64,000 bases of DNA from Flammeovirgaceae bacterium UBA5585 (GTDB lineage: Bacteria > Bacteroidota > Bacteroidia > Cytophagales > Cyclobacteriaceae): positions 124,304 through 188,303 of the forward strand of contig DILT01000019.1 of the NCBI GenBank assembly GCA_002425185.1. Direction: 5' to 3'. Of the stretch, positions 27,366 to 36,817 are shown piece after piece (within the stretch, counting starts at the first letter, position 1; each line of letters begins with the position of its first letter). The notes under the pieces were generated by a model that saw only the letters and a program-made list of their open reading frames with translations, was not told where the DNA came from and ran no database searches. The translations under genes and the position numbers were made by a program.

Positions 27366-27381
27366 AGATTATGTATACTCG

Positions 27382-27993
27382 TCAGGCGGGAAACTCCAAT
27401 TCTAACTGCGCAGGAAGTAATTGAAAGCTTTTACGATGAAAGGGGGTTATACCCATCAACTTAATGGCATCGCGATGAGTTGCCGTGGGATAACCCACAT
27501 TTGTTTCCCAACCATATCCCGGATAGTGAAGTGCCAGCTTTTGCATCAACTCATCCCGGTAGGTTTTTGCCAACACGCTGGCCGCTGCAATGGAAAAGTA
27601 TTTCGCGTCTCCCCTTATTATGCATTCAAACGGAACATCGCGATACGGCTTAAACCGGTTACCGTCAATCAACAATAACTCAGGTTGCAGGACAAGTTGA
27701 TCAACCGCCAGGTGCATGGCTTTATACGATGCATTCAGAATATTAATAACATCAATTTCCTCATGCGAAACTTCTGCCACCGCCCAGGCTTCGGCATCCC
27801 GGATAATATCCTCGCGTATACGAAAGCGCTCCTCACGACTAAGCTGTTTGGAATCATTTAATGATTTATGCCGATATTTTTTCGGCAGGATAACCGCAGC
27901 CGCCACAACAGGGCCCGCCAAACAACCCCGGCCGGCTTCATCGCAACCTGCTTCTATTAAGTGTTTGGTAAAGGATGAACGGAGTTTGGGCAT
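27382..27993 (-). CDS. rnhB: ribonuclease HII
   Basis: 203 residues. It removes ribonucleotides and RNA from RNA-DNA duplexes. The catalytic carboxylates appear in EAGCDEAGRGCLAGPVVAAAV (Asp-Glu pair), ELLLIDGNRF (Asp) and the later RDELM region. The G-R-G substrate loop is intact. The start is set at MPKLRSS (27993). An ATG eight codons upstream falls in repeat-like intergenic DNA and gives a non-family N-terminus. Confidence 0.94.
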   Translation of the reverse strand: MPKLRSSFTKHLIEAGCDEAGRGCLAGPVVAAAVILPKKYRHKSLNDSKQLSREERFRIREDIIRDAEAWAVAEVSHEEIDVINILNASYKAMHLAVDQLVLQPELLLIDGNRFKPYRDVPFECIIRGDAKYFSIAAASVLAKTYRDELMQKLALHYPGYGWETNVGYPTATHRDAIKLMGITPFHRKSFQLLPAQLELEFPA

Positions 27994-28080
27994 AGGTATC
28001 CAAAAGTCAACATTCAATATTCAAAATTCAAGGTTACATGGTAAATTATAAACAGAGTATCCATTTGATGTATCCATTAA

Positions 28081-28163
28081 CCTCACCCCGTCCCTGCCTA
28101 CCGGCAGGCAGGCTCGTGCCTCGGACACCCCTCTCCTGCAGGAGAGGGGGCAGGGATAAGGTG
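28081..28163. repeat. composite palindromic interspersed repeat
   Basis: It contains a perfect 22-nt palindrome, CCCCTCTCCTGCAGGAGAGGGG (28128-28149), as two 11-nt arms. Flanking this is CCGTCCCTGCC against GGCAGGGATAAGG as an outer stem. Inside the left arm sits a second palindrome, CTGCCTACCGGCAGGCAGG, resembling the repeat in the helicase gene at 49 kb. It looks like one repeat inserted into another. It lies in the 28018-28258 gap, which otherwise has only A/T-rich ATTCAA-type words. Confidence 0.7.
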
Positions 28164-28258
28164 TAAATGTCCATACGTTTTATTTCAAGTCACTAAACCG
28201 ATATGCATAATTATCAATATAATTTTGAATCTTGAACCCGAATTATGAAGCATCAATT

Positions 28259-28804
28259 ATGAATCACAATCCCTGGACAACCCTTACCACCCGTGAAGTT
28301 TACAACAACAAGTGGATACAGGTAACTGAACATGATGTACTCAATCCGTCAGGCGGAAAAGGCATTTACGGAAAAGTGCATTTTAAGAATAAGGCCGTTG
28401 GTGTTATTCCCATTGATGCCGATGGAAATACCTGGCTGGTGGGGCAATATCGATACACCCTGAATGAATATTCATGGGAAATACCGGAAGGTGGTTGCCC
28501 CCTTGACATTGAGCCGCTGGATGCAGCCAAACGTGAGTTAAAAGAAGAAACTGGCTTAACCGCCAATAAATGGACGTTGATCATGCGCATTCATACCTCC
28601 AATTCGGTTACCGATGAAGAAGGCTTTGTTTTTTTGGCCGAAGAACTGATGCAAGGCGAAGATGACCGCGAAGAAACTGAAGCTGACCTGGTGGTAAAGA
28701 AGCTTTCGCTTAAGGAAGCAGCGACTATGGCAATGAATGGAGAAATTACCGACAGCATAAGTGTTGCGGGGCTACTGAAAATTGCCAGACTAAAAAATAT
28801 ATAA
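28259..28804 (+). CDS. Nudix hydrolase, ADP-ribose pyrophosphatase-like
   Basis: 181 residues. The Nudix box is PEGGCPLDIEPLDAAKRELKEETGL: the metal-binding RELKEE core is intact, but the first glutamate position holds Ile (the family often reads GEEP). Upstream blocks GVIPIDADGNTWLVGQYRYTL and YSWEIPEGG are those of ADP-ribose/nucleoside-diphosphate-sugar pyrophosphatases (NudF-like). The start MNHNPWTT at 28259 is preferred to one nine codons upstream inside a repetitive ATTATGAA stretch. Confidence 0.85.
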   Translation: MNHNPWTTLTTREVYNNKWIQVTEHDVLNPSGGKGIYGKVHFKNKAVGVIPIDADGNTWLVGQYRYTLNEYSWEIPEGGCPLDIEPLDAAKRELKEETGLTANKWTLIMRIHTSNSVTDEEGFVFLAEELMQGEDDREETEADLVVKKLSLKEAATMAMNGEITDSISVAGLLKIARLKNI

Positions 28805-28851
28805 GTCCGGTATGAAACACGCATCTTTGCTGGCTCGCATTTGAATCCATA

Positions 28852-30183
28852 ATGACCATCCGGCAACATTATAAAACAAATTTTCTGCTCGCCTATCCGG
28901 TAATGATCAGCATGTTGGGCCAGGTGATGACGGGTGTTGCCGACAGCATTATGATCGGACGAACAGGAGCAACACCACTGGCCGCATCATCGTTAGCCAA
29001 TGTTGTCTTTATGTTGCTTCTCACGTTTGGTATTGGAGTATCGTATTGCATCACACCTTTCGTGGCCGAAGCTGATGGGCGCAAAGATAAATCGATGATC
29101 GTTGATCTTCTTCGACATGGTTTTATCATCAATATCGTTACCGGGGTAGTGCTTGTCGCCATCATACTGCTTACACAACACCTTTTGTATTTTGCCGGAC
29201 AACCGGAAGAAGTTGTTGACCTGGCTATCCCCTATTTGCAAATCATCTCCTTCTCCATTCTTCCCTTCATGGTTTTTCAAACGCATCGTCAGTTCGGTGA
29301 GGGACTGCACAGCACGCGCATGGCCATGATTATTGTAATTATATCTAACCTGATTAACATCCTGCTTAATTACTTGCTGATTTATGGTAAATATGGTTTT
29401 CCTGAGTTAGGCTTGAGTGGTGCCGGATGGGCTACTTTAATCGCCAGGGTGTTGATGGGCCTTTCCATGGCCGCTTACATTTATTACGGAAAAAAGTTTA
29501 AGGAATACAGGGCAGGCTTTTCGCTTGGTAATTACTCACGTACGCTAATCACCAAAATGCTGCACATTGGTATACCCGCAGGTATTCAATTTATTTTCGA
29601 GGTTAGTGCTTTCGGATTTTCAGCCATTATGATGGGCTGGCTGGGTACCAATACATTGGCCGCGCATCAAATTGCCATTAACCTGGCCACCATCAGCTAC
29701 ATGACTACTTCAGGTTTAGGCGCGGCCGCAACCATACGGGTTGGTAATTATTTGGGTAAGTGGGACATTCCCATGTTGCGCACAGCCGCGTTCACGCTGA
29801 TCGGCATGGGATTGATACTGATGACGGTGTGGGGGATTGCCTTTATCGTATGGCGCTATCAACTACCATCGCTTTACATTGATGACCAGGCCGTGATAGC
29901 AACTGCCGCCCCGTTACTGATTATTGCGGGGTTATTCCAGCTCTCCGATGGGTTGCAGGTGGTGTGTGCAGGTGCGTTGCGTGGTTTACAAGATGTAAAA
30001 ATTCCATCGCTCATGATTTTTGTGGCCTATTGGGTAATTAGTTTACCCTTAGGGTACTGGCTGGGCTTTCCACTGAACTATGGTGCCAACGGCATCTGGA
30101 TTGGCCTGTTGATCGGACTCACGCTAACCGCTTTGGCTATGGTTGTTCGATTCCATAAACTCAGTAAAGAGCTGGGCAAGTGA
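28852..30183 (+). CDS. MATE-family efflux transporter
   Basis: 443 residues with twelve predicted membrane helices arranged as two six-helix bundles. The family signature MISMLGQVMTGVADSIMIGRTGATPLAASSLANV is at the N-terminus and its counterpart GIPAGIQFIFEVSAFGFSAIMMGWLGTNTLAAHQIAINLA starts the second half. It exports cationic drugs or metabolites using an Na+ or H+ gradient (DinF/NorM type). It stands 47 bases after the Nudix gene, perhaps in the same transcript. Confidence 0.92.
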   Translation: MTIRQHYKTNFLLAYPVMISMLGQVMTGVADSIMIGRTGATPLAASSLANVVFMLLLTFGIGVSYCITPFVAEADGRKDKSMIVDLLRHGFIINIVTGVVLVAIILLTQHLLYFAGQPEEVVDLAIPYLQIISFSILPFMVFQTHRQFGEGLHSTRMAMIIVIISNLINILLNYLLIYGKYGFPELGLSGAGWATLIARVLMGLSMAAYIYYGKKFKEYRAGFSLGNYSRTLITKMLHIGIPAGIQFIFEVSAFGFSAIMMGWLGTNTLAAHQIAINLATISYMTTSGLGAAATIRVGNYLGKWDIPMLRTAAFTLIGMGLILMTVWGIAFIVWRYQLPSLYIDDQAVIATAAPLLIIAGLFQLSDGLQVVCAGALRGLQDVKIPSLMIFVAYWVISLPLGYWLGFPLNYGANGIWIGLLIGLTLTALAMVVRFHKLSKELGK

Positions 30184-30236
30184 TACTGTAGAGTAGGACG
30201 ATTTTCAGGATTATTTTATCTTGACTGACTAAATCC

Positions 30237-30794
30237 ATGCATATGATTGATGATGCGTTGCCCGTCCGCTATTCGCAAACTACTATTACCGAATTAATGA
30301 TACCCGCTTATGCCAACTTTGGCGGAAAAATACATGGCGGTATTTTGCTTTCATTGATGGATAAGGTGGCCTACGCGTGCGGCAGCAAACACTCCAGTAC
30401 CTATTGTGTAACCGTTACCGTTGATAAGGTTGAGTTTCTTCAACCGGTTGAAGTGGGGGAATTGGTTTCGTTACACGGATCGGTTAATTATGTGGGTCGT
30501 TCTTCCATGGTGGTGGGCATCCGTGTTGAAGCCTTGAACGTTAAGACACATGCGGTAAAACATACCAACTCATCATTTTTTACTATGGTGGCCAAAGATG
30601 ATAACGACAAGCCGACCCCGGTGCCTAAACTTATTTTGGAAAATCAGGAAGATGTTAAACGCTTTATTGAAGCCATGCGCATGAAGGAAATTAAAAATGC
30701 CGTACGCGAAAAAATGGACGATGCGAAATCGCATATTGAAGTTGAGCGGGCACAGGAAATACTTAAAAATGAACGATGCATTTTGCGATTTTAG
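30237..30794 (+). CDS. acyl-CoA thioesterase, YciA/ACOT hotdog type
   Basis: 185 residues. Hotdog domain with MIPAYANFGGKIHGGILLSLMDKVAYACGSKHSSTYCVTVTVDKVEFLQPVEVGELV, where the N-F-G-x-x-H-G-G region and the Asp on the hot-dog helix form the active site. A charged C-terminal helix (AMRMKEIKNAVREKMDDAKSHIEVERAQEIL) extends about 45 residues past the fold and may form a coiled coil. It cleaves long- or medium-chain acyl-CoA. Confidence 0.88.
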   Translation: MHMIDDALPVRYSQTTITELMIPAYANFGGKIHGGILLSLMDKVAYACGSKHSSTYCVTVTVDKVEFLQPVEVGELVSLHGSVNYVGRSSMVVGIRVEALNVKTHAVKHTNSSFFTMVAKDDNDKPTPVPKLILENQEDVKRFIEAMRMKEIKNAVREKMDDAKSHIEVERAQEILKNERCILRF

Positions 30795-30821
30795 ATTCCA
30801 GACTTTAGATTTTAGATTTAA
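30788..30821 (+). repeat. short TTTAGATT direct repeats
   Basis: Imperfect direct repeats of TTTAGATT/CTTTAGATT (ATTTTAGATTCCAGACTTTA then GATTTTAGATTTAAC) overlap the thioesterase stop codon. These words are common low-complexity repeats between Bacteroidota genes. Confidence 0.45.
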
Positions 30822-30845
30822 CTATTGAAACCTTAATTACTACCT

Positions 30846-32174
30846 ATGCGGCTATTCTGCTATTTACTCCTTTTATTAACCACAACGACTTTCGCACAGT
30901 ACCCGGCCATTCTATCGCAACGCGAACAGGCCAAAGTAATTGACGAATTATTGGAAGATCGCATTCGCACGGTTTTGCCAAAACTTATGCGAAGAGATGG
31001 ATTTGATATGTGGGTGGTCATCAGTAGTGAGTATAATGAAGACCCTGTAATCCGCACATTTTTACCCGCCACCTGGTTTGCAGCACGAAGAACAACCATG
31101 CTGGTGATGTTCGACCAGGGAGCCGATAAAGGAATTGAATGCCTGGCCGTTTCACGGTACGATGTTGGAAAAATTTTCAAGCGTTCATGGGACCCCGATT
31201 CGCAACCCGACCAATGGGCACAACTGGCTAAGATTATAGAAGGACGTAATCCAAAAAAAATCGGAGTCAACTTTTCCGATCATTATGGTCATGCCGATGG
31301 TCTCACCTATTCCCATCATCAAAAATTAGTAAAAGCATTACCCAAAAAATTACAGGCAAGTGTAACCTCAGCCGAAAAGCTGGCCGTTGGCTGGCTGGAA
31401 ACACGCACTGAGCGTGAAATGATTATCTACCAGCAAATATGCCGTATTGCTCATGATATTATTGCCGAGGGTTTCTCACAAAAAGTGATTCATCCGGGCA
31501 TTACCACTACTGAGGATGTGGTGTGGTGGTACCGCGAAAAAATAAAAGAACTAAAGCTGGATACCTGGTTTCAGCCCAGTGTTTCCATTCAACGAAATGA
31601 GTCTGACGCCATTTTCAGCAAACGACCACAACCTTACGTAATTCTTCCGGGAGATTTGCTGCATGTTGATTTTGGTATAACCTACCTTCGGCTTAATACG
31701 GATACCCAACAACACGCTTATGTATTAAAGCCAGGCGAAACAGACGCACCGGATTACTTAAAAATGGCGTTCAGCCGCGGAAATAAACTTCAGGATATCT
31801 TGACCAGCAACTTTAAACTCGACAAAACCGGTAACCAGGTTTTGGCCGATTCACGTAAGCAGGCCATAAGCCAGGGCATTACCCCATCCATTTACACCCA
31901 CCCCATCGGGTTTCATGGTCATGCAGCCGGTACCACCATTGGCATGTGGGATATGCAGGGCGGTGTGCCGTACACCGGTGATTATCCTTTGCATTACAAC
32001 ACGGCCTACTCCATTGAACTTAACGCCTCGGTTTACATACAGGAATGGAAGAAAGAAATCCGCATTCAACTGGAAGAAGACGGGTACTTTGATGAAACCG
32101 GGTTTCGCTATATTGATGGTCGTCAACGAGACTTGCTGATCATTCCTCGTCCGGATGGGATTAACCGACAATAA
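30846..32174 (+). CDS. exported M24-family metallopeptidase (Xaa-Pro aminopeptidase-like)
   Basis: 442 residues. A signal peptide (MRLFCYLLLLLTTTTFAQY) precedes a creatinase-like N-terminal domain and a pita-bread catalytic domain. All five metal ligands can be seen: Asp in LLHVDFG, Asp in LNTDTQQH, His in THPIGFHGHAAG, Glu in YSIELNASV and Glu in IRIQLEEDGYF. It is probably a periplasmic aminopeptidase removing N-terminal residues before proline, although exact specificity is unproven. It opens a run of rightward genes ending at gatC. Confidence 0.88.
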   Translation: MRLFCYLLLLLTTTTFAQYPAILSQREQAKVIDELLEDRIRTVLPKLMRRDGFDMWVVISSEYNEDPVIRTFLPATWFAARRTTMLVMFDQGADKGIECLAVSRYDVGKIFKRSWDPDSQPDQWAQLAKIIEGRNPKKIGVNFSDHYGHADGLTYSHHQKLVKALPKKLQASVTSAEKLAVGWLETRTEREMIIYQQICRIAHDIIAEGFSQKVIHPGITTTEDVVWWYREKIKELKLDTWFQPSVSIQRNESDAIFSKRPQPYVILPGDLLHVDFGITYLRLNTDTQQHAYVLKPGETDAPDYLKMAFSRGNKLQDILTSNFKLDKTGNQVLADSRKQAISQGITPSIYTHPIGFHGHAAGTTIGMWDMQGGVPYTGDYPLHYNTAYSIELNASVYIQEWKKEIRIQLEEDGYFDETGFRYIDGRQRDLLIIPRPDGINRQ

Positions 32175-32194
32175 TTTTTTGCACTTTTATTAAA

Positions 32195-32920
32195 ATGAAA
32201 ATACTAAGAGGCATTTACACCGGTTATGTGCTCATAGTGTTCTCCCTCTTGTTTATCATTTTCTTTTTCCTGTTTCTGATTCCGATATTTTTTCCAAAAA
32301 AATTCAGACTGGTAGGCATGTTCAACCGCTGGTGGGCTTACCTGCTATTCACCCTAACGGCAATGCCCTGGTCGGTTGAGGTGATGGGTAAGCTTAACCC
32401 CAAACGATCCTATATCTTTTGTCCTAATCATTTTTCGTATGCCGATATACCGGTGATGGGACTGAATCCGCACAACAGCATATTCGTTGGTAAGAATGAC
32501 ATGGAGCATATTCCGTTATTCGGGTTTATGTATCGCAAGCTACATATTACGGTAAACCGGCAAGATCTGAAAAGCCGATCAGGAACATTTAAAAAATCCT
32601 TAAAGGCTATCGATAAAGGAAAAAGTTTGGTCATTTATCCTGAGGGTGGCATCGTAACAAAAGGAGAACCTGTTATGGGGCCCTTTAAAGATGGTGCCTT
32701 TCGCATTGCCATTGAAAAACAAATTCCCATTGTGCCGGTAACCTTGCCCAATAATTGGATAATTTTACCTCCGGAAGAATTCCTGATCCGGTGGAAGCCC
32801 GTTAAAATGATCATTCATGAACCGGTGGAGACCTTGGGAATGACCACAAAGGATGTTGGCAATTTGAAAGAACGTGTTCGCACCATCATTGAACAGGAAT
32901 TGAACAGGCATATTGTATGA
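32195..32920 (+). CDS. lysophospholipid acyltransferase (PlsC-like)
   Basis: 241 residues with a membrane-anchoring N-terminal helix (GYVLIVFSLLFIIFFFLFLIPIFF) and the acyltransferase motifs HX4D in CPNHFSYADIP and YPEGGIV (usually FPEGT). The latter is followed by KDGAFRIAIEKQIPIVPVTL. It adds the second acyl chain to 1-acyl-glycerol-3-phosphate during phospholipid synthesis. Its stop overlaps the gatC start by four bases (ATGA). Confidence 0.88.
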   Translation: MKILRGIYTGYVLIVFSLLFIIFFFLFLIPIFFPKKFRLVGMFNRWWAYLLFTLTAMPWSVEVMGKLNPKRSYIFCPNHFSYADIPVMGLNPHNSIFVGKNDMEHIPLFGFMYRKLHITVNRQDLKSRSGTFKKSLKAIDKGKSLVIYPEGGIVTKGEPVMGPFKDGAFRIAIEKQIPIVPVTLPNNWIILPPEEFLIRWKPVKMIIHEPVETLGMTTKDVGNLKERVRTIIEQELNRHIV

Positions 32921-33204
32921 AAATCACGCGTGAACTTTTAGATAAAATCGCCCACCTGGCAAGGCTTGAGGTAAACGAGCAAGACGCTGAAAAGATGATG
33001 GCCGACATGAGTGCCATTATTACCTGGGTTGAGAAACTAAATGAAGTGGATACAACCGGTGTAGAACCCCTAACGACCATGAGCACCGAAGTGAATGCTT
33101 TCCGCGAAGACAAAGCCGAGAATAACTTCACGCACGAGCAGGCGCTTTTCAATGCGCCTAAAAAATCAGGTGATTATTTTAGCGTACCTAAAGTGATTGA
33201 GTAA
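32917..33204 (+). CDS. gatC: Asp-tRNA(Asn)/Glu-tRNA(Gln) amidotransferase subunit C
   Basis: 95 residues, the usual length of GatC. Sequence blocks ITRELLDKIAHLARLEVNEQDAEKM, WVEKLNEVDTTGVEPLTTM and FREDKAENNFTHEQALFNAPKKSGDYFSVPKVIE match the belt-like subunit that wraps GatA and GatB. The complex transamidates misacylated tRNAs. gatA and gatB are not adjacent. It overlaps the acyltransferase by four bases. Confidence 0.94.
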   Translation: MKITRELLDKIAHLARLEVNEQDAEKMMADMSAIITWVEKLNEVDTTGVEPLTTMSTEVNAFREDKAENNFTHEQALFNAPKKSGDYFSVPKVIE

Positions 33205-33205
33205 A

Positions 33206-33727
33206 TCAGTTGGTGCGATAGGTTAAATCAAATTGACCTTGATTTACCCGAATGACTTCATTGCAGTTTTCAGAATGTGCCATAAACTCAAAAGTTCCGG
33301 CAACTATATTTCTTTCTGTGTTGAAAGTACGAATGATTAATACCCCGCTGTAAAAGTTATCAGACGTAAATGTGCAATCAGAATTTTCGCGTTTTAAGAA
33401 AATATACCGTTTAGACGGATCGTTCAACTCATACACACCCGGCTTAATCGAGGTCGTTTCAATAACAAAAGCAACCCTGTCAGTAAAATCATCACCCATC
33501 CACAAACTCAAATAAAATAAACCATCTTCATGCGATAAATCAGCCTGCACATGATGTTCTTCCCATACTTGTCCGTTAAACGCACATTGGAAGATGTTAC
33601 TTCCAGTAGCCTCCAATTGCAAAAGCGGTTTACTTTCGGACGATAGGGATATGGAGGAAAGGCCACTCAACGCAAGTATGGTTAGTGATATAAATAAAAA
33701 CAAGGTGATAAAACGTGTGGGTACCAT
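33206..33727 (-). CDS. exported hypothetical protein (DUF6252/DUF5025-like fold, tentative)
   Basis: 173 residues from the start at 33727, chosen because MVPTRFITLFLFISLTILALSG is a leader; an upstream ATG adds 46 residues of non-leader sequence. The mature part reads FQCAFNGQVWEEHHVQADL, KPGVYELNDPSKRYIFLKR and IVAGTFEFMAHSENCNEVIRVNQGQFDLTY. This is the 'x-NGxxW ... G-x-F-x-F-x-A ... I-x-x-G-x-F-D' pattern of small Bacteroidota lipid-anchored or periplasmic beta proteins. The family name is a guess. The gene is convergent with gatC, one base apart. Confidence 0.65.
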   Translation of the reverse strand: MVPTRFITLFLFISLTILALSGLSSISLSSESKPLLQLEATGSNIFQCAFNGQVWEEHHVQADLSHEDGLFYLSLWMGDDFTDRVAFVIETTSIKPGVYELNDPSKRYIFLKRENSDCTFTSDNFYSGVLIIRTFNTERNIVAGTFEFMAHSENCNEVIRVNQGQFDLTYRTN

Positions 33728-33859
33728 GGTTACAAAAATACCGGTATGAACACCAAAAACCTTCCAACGTTGTATTACCAAAACATTTTGTAATTGTGAA
33801 GGGGTTAAGAATAAATTAACATGCAAAAAACTAGTAGCTTGCCAATCAGTTAGTTTGTT

Positions 33860-36805
33860 ATGCACGCACGTTGGTTTTGGAAAAGTTGGTCGCTGGATTA
33901 TCGGGTAATCGGATATGGACTGGCTGCATTTTTCATTTTTTCTATACTCTTTTTATGGATTGGATATGGCCTTGGGCCTGAGGGTATTTTAAGCTGGGAT
34001 GTGTATCACCACCAGGAGACGCTTGAAACTACCAGTCATTCATTCGATGTTGGTAATTTCGAACTATCCATACCCATTGAATCTTACCTCACCTTTGAAT
34101 ATTTTAATGGAAGTAGCATTATGCCCAATACCACCGCCTCCTACATTTTCCTGGCAGGGTTGGTATTGTGCAGCCTGATTATACTCTGCGTTATCACCAC
34201 ACTGGAACGGTTCTGGTATTTTGTTGGCATGGGGCTATTCATCCTCCTCATGGTTAGCCTAAGGTTAGAGGTGCTCCAACTTTTTGAATTAACCGGCCGG
34301 GTAGTTCCTGTAGTCATCCTTATTGCTTTTATTCTTCCTTCATTCTATTTCAATATTCTCCGGCCATCAACACCGTTTCTTTTACGATTATTGATTTTTT
34401 CCCTGATAACCGTTATCACTGGGTTTACTATTCATTTCTTTTCGGGTGTGGATTACCCGTTTTTGCACCTTGCGGTAACAGCGTATGTTCCGGGATTAAT
34501 TCTAACGTTGATTTTCATCCTGATGGTGGCTCATGAAATTCCAGCATCGTTTGTTTACATCACCAGTTCAGGCACCTCATCGTCAAAAAGTTTAAGGCAT
34601 TTCTCCATCATTAGTGTGGTGTATATGGTAAACCTGGTGCTTGCCTACATGTATGAAGCAAAACTTATCGACTGGGATTTTCTCTACATCAACTTCTATC
34701 TCCTGCTTACCATTTCAGCCGTGCTGGGTATCTGGGGCTTCCGGCATCGCGAAACACTTTATGATAACATTCTTAAGTTCAATCCCTTTGGAGCTTACTT
34801 CATTATCGCATTGGCCTCCATTACCTTCTTAACCGGTGGCTTGTTACTGGGAAATCACAATGATCCGGCCATTCGTATTGTTCGCAGCGCCATTATTTTC
34901 AGCCACATCGGTTACGGTGCCATTTTCCTGATCTACATCGTTTCCAATTTCATTGTTATGATGGCGGAAAATCTTAACGCCTGGAAAGTGCTGTATAAGC
35001 CTACGCGCATGCCCTACTTTACCTTTCGGTTTGCCGGATTAATTGCCACCATGGCGTTTGTATTCTATAGCAATTGGCGGGAATTGGTTTACCATGGAGT
35101 ATCCGGATTTTACAATCATTTAGGTGATCTTTACACCCTAATCGACAAGCCTATACTGGCGGAAGCATACTACCAGCAGGGGCGCAGGTATGGTTTTCAA
35201 AACAATCGATCCAACTACGCATTGGCCAAAATTGAAGCACAAAAAAACAATGTTGCCAAAGCCCACAATCACTATGAACTGGCCAATGATAAAAGGCCAA
35301 CACCGTTTTCGCTGGTAAATGATGCCAACCTGCTGATGCTGGAAGGAAGAACGTTTGAATCGATTCATGCTTTTTCAAAAGCCCGTAAAAAATTTCCGGA
35401 TAATGGTGTGATTGAAAACAACCTGGGCTATTCATATGCTAAAATTCACAAACTAGACTCGGCTATATTTTTCTTTGATGCAGCCAGAAGTCAAAGAAAA
35501 TCAAAACCTGCTGCCGAAACCAACATTATCGCCCTCATTGGACAGGAATACTTACCGATAAAAGCAGATTCGCTGGTACGGCAATTTAATTCAAGCACAG
35601 CCCTTACCATCAGCAATGCCCTGGCGGTGGCATCGCTGCAACAACAATCCTTTGATTATCCGGTTGATCCGTTTGTTTCATCTAAACTGGATATTGCCTC
35701 GGCCACCCTACTCAACAATTACCTGGTTCACTTCTTAAAAGAAATAGATACCGCAACACTTCAACGGGTTGACAGGTTAGTGGCAGACACCATCAATGTT
35801 GACTACCAGGAGGCACTGAAAGCTACCGTGGCCCAGGCCTACTATCAACAAAATAATGTTGCACGTGCCCTATCCATCATGAGTGAGCTGGCTTATCTCA
35901 GTCAGATCATGCAAGGAAAATTCAACTACATTGCCGGGTTGTGGGCGCTGGAGCAAGGCTGCCCCGAACTTGCCCTGAAGAGTTTTGACTATGCGGTGCA
36001 ATTCGATTATAAAGATGCCAAACTCTACAATGTCATTGCATTAGCCGAAGCGCGTTACCTGCCTGAGGCTACACTTGCGGCCGATTCCTTGCTCCACCAT
36101 AAAAATGAAAATATTCAGGAAATCGGGAGGCAGTTAAAAAAAATTCTTAACACTAGCGGTGTAGATGATTTGAATGATCTGGAGAAATATCAATTCTGCC
36201 GGTACCGCATTGGTGTAAAAGATACTATTTTGTTCGATCGCATTCTTACCACCTTTCAGCAAAATGATTACAAGGTTACTGCCTTGCTTGAAATGGCTCA
36301 ACGCCAGTTCGATGTAATGCATACCAAAACAGCCATCCGTTACCTTAACCAAACAGCCGGTATTCCTTTACAGGATAAAAGCTTACTGGAGAAAGTTAAA
36401 CACGTTGAGTTGTTATTCCTGGCTTCACGGGGTGATGTTCAATCATTAACCACCCGACTACAGGAAGCAATTGAATTTAAGAAAAGCCGTGAACTTGAAA
36501 AAATACTTTACCAGGCCCTCATAAGCGAAGCCAAGGGCGATACCGTAACAGCAGAAAAAAGCTACACCATTCTTTCTTCCTATAATCCATTTTTTGAAGA
36601 GGGGGTTATTGCTTCGGCCCGGTATTTTAAGATGCATTCTCAAAATGATATGCGGGCCTATTCTATTTTAGCGGAGGCAGTTCAGCTTAACACTACTTCC
36701 TATCGTTTATGGATTGCCTACGCTGCCGAAGCAGCACGTGTCGGGTTTGATGCTTATGCCGCCAGCGCATTGGAAGAAGCCGAAAAACTTAAGGCACGAA
36801 AGTAA
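33860..36805 (+). CDS. polytopic membrane protein with C-terminal TPR-like domain
   Basis: 981 residues. Roughly residues 15-430 contain about ten membrane helices, including GYGLAAFFIFSILFLWIGYG, SYIFLAGLVLCSLIILCVIT and GLIATMAFVFYSNW. After that a soluble alpha-helical part of over 500 residues carries TPR motifs (ILAEAYYQQGRRYGFQNNRSNYALAKIEAQK, VIENNLGYSYAKIHKLDSAIFFFDAA, ALKSFDYAVQFDYKDAKLYNVIALAEA). The build suggests a membrane platform with a periplasmic protein-binding solenoid. I do not recognise a characterised family. The gene stands alone, divergent from the small exported protein. Confidence 0.75.
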   Translation: MHARWFWKSWSLDYRVIGYGLAAFFIFSILFLWIGYGLGPEGILSWDVYHHQETLETTSHSFDVGNFELSIPIESYLTFEYFNGSSIMPNTTASYIFLAGLVLCSLIILCVITTLERFWYFVGMGLFILLMVSLRLEVLQLFELTGRVVPVVILIAFILPSFYFNILRPSTPFLLRLLIFSLITVITGFTIHFFSGVDYPFLHLAVTAYVPGLILTLIFILMVAHEIPASFVYITSSGTSSSKSLRHFSIISVVYMVNLVLAYMYEAKLIDWDFLYINFYLLLTISAVLGIWGFRHRETLYDNILKFNPFGAYFIIALASITFLTGGLLLGNHNDPAIRIVRSAIIFSHIGYGAIFLIYIVSNFIVMMAENLNAWKVLYKPTRMPYFTFRFAGLIATMAFVFYSNWRELVYHGVSGFYNHLGDLYTLIDKPILAEAYYQQGRRYGFQNNRSNYALAKIEAQKNNVAKAHNHYELANDKRPTPFSLVNDANLLMLEGRTFESIHAFSKARKKFPDNGVIENNLGYSYAKIHKLDSAIFFFDAARSQRKSKPAAETNIIALIGQEYLPIKADSLVRQFNSSTALTISNALAVASLQQQSFDYPVDPFVSSKLDIASATLLNNYLVHFLKEIDTATLQRVDRLVADTINVDYQEALKATVAQAYYQQNNVARALSIMSELAYLSQIMQGKFNYIAGLWALEQGCPELALKSFDYAVQFDYKDAKLYNVIALAEARYLPEATLAADSLLHHKNENIQEIGRQLKKILNTSGVDDLNDLEKYQFCRYRIGVKDTILFDRILTTFQQNDYKVTALLEMAQRQFDVMHTKTAIRYLNQTAGIPLQDKSLLEKVKHVELLFLASRGDVQSLTTRLQEAIEFKKSRELEKILYQALISEAKGDTVTAEKSYTILSSYNPFFEEGVIASARYFKMHSQNDMRAYSILAEAVQLNTTSYRLWIAYAAEAARVGFDAYAASALEEAEKLKARK

Positions 36806-36817
36806 ACGAGGAATCGC

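Noticed and set aside
27994..28017. Upstream start for ribonuclease HII
   Set aside because: It lies in repetitive ATTCAA intergenic DNA and gives a non-family N-terminus; MPKLRSS is the sensible start.
30788..30821. TTTAGATT repeats as a regulatory array
   Set aside because: They overlap a stop codon, are irregularly spaced and are typical low-complexity words between genes of this phylum, unlike the strict 10-bp arrays at 50 and 53 kb.
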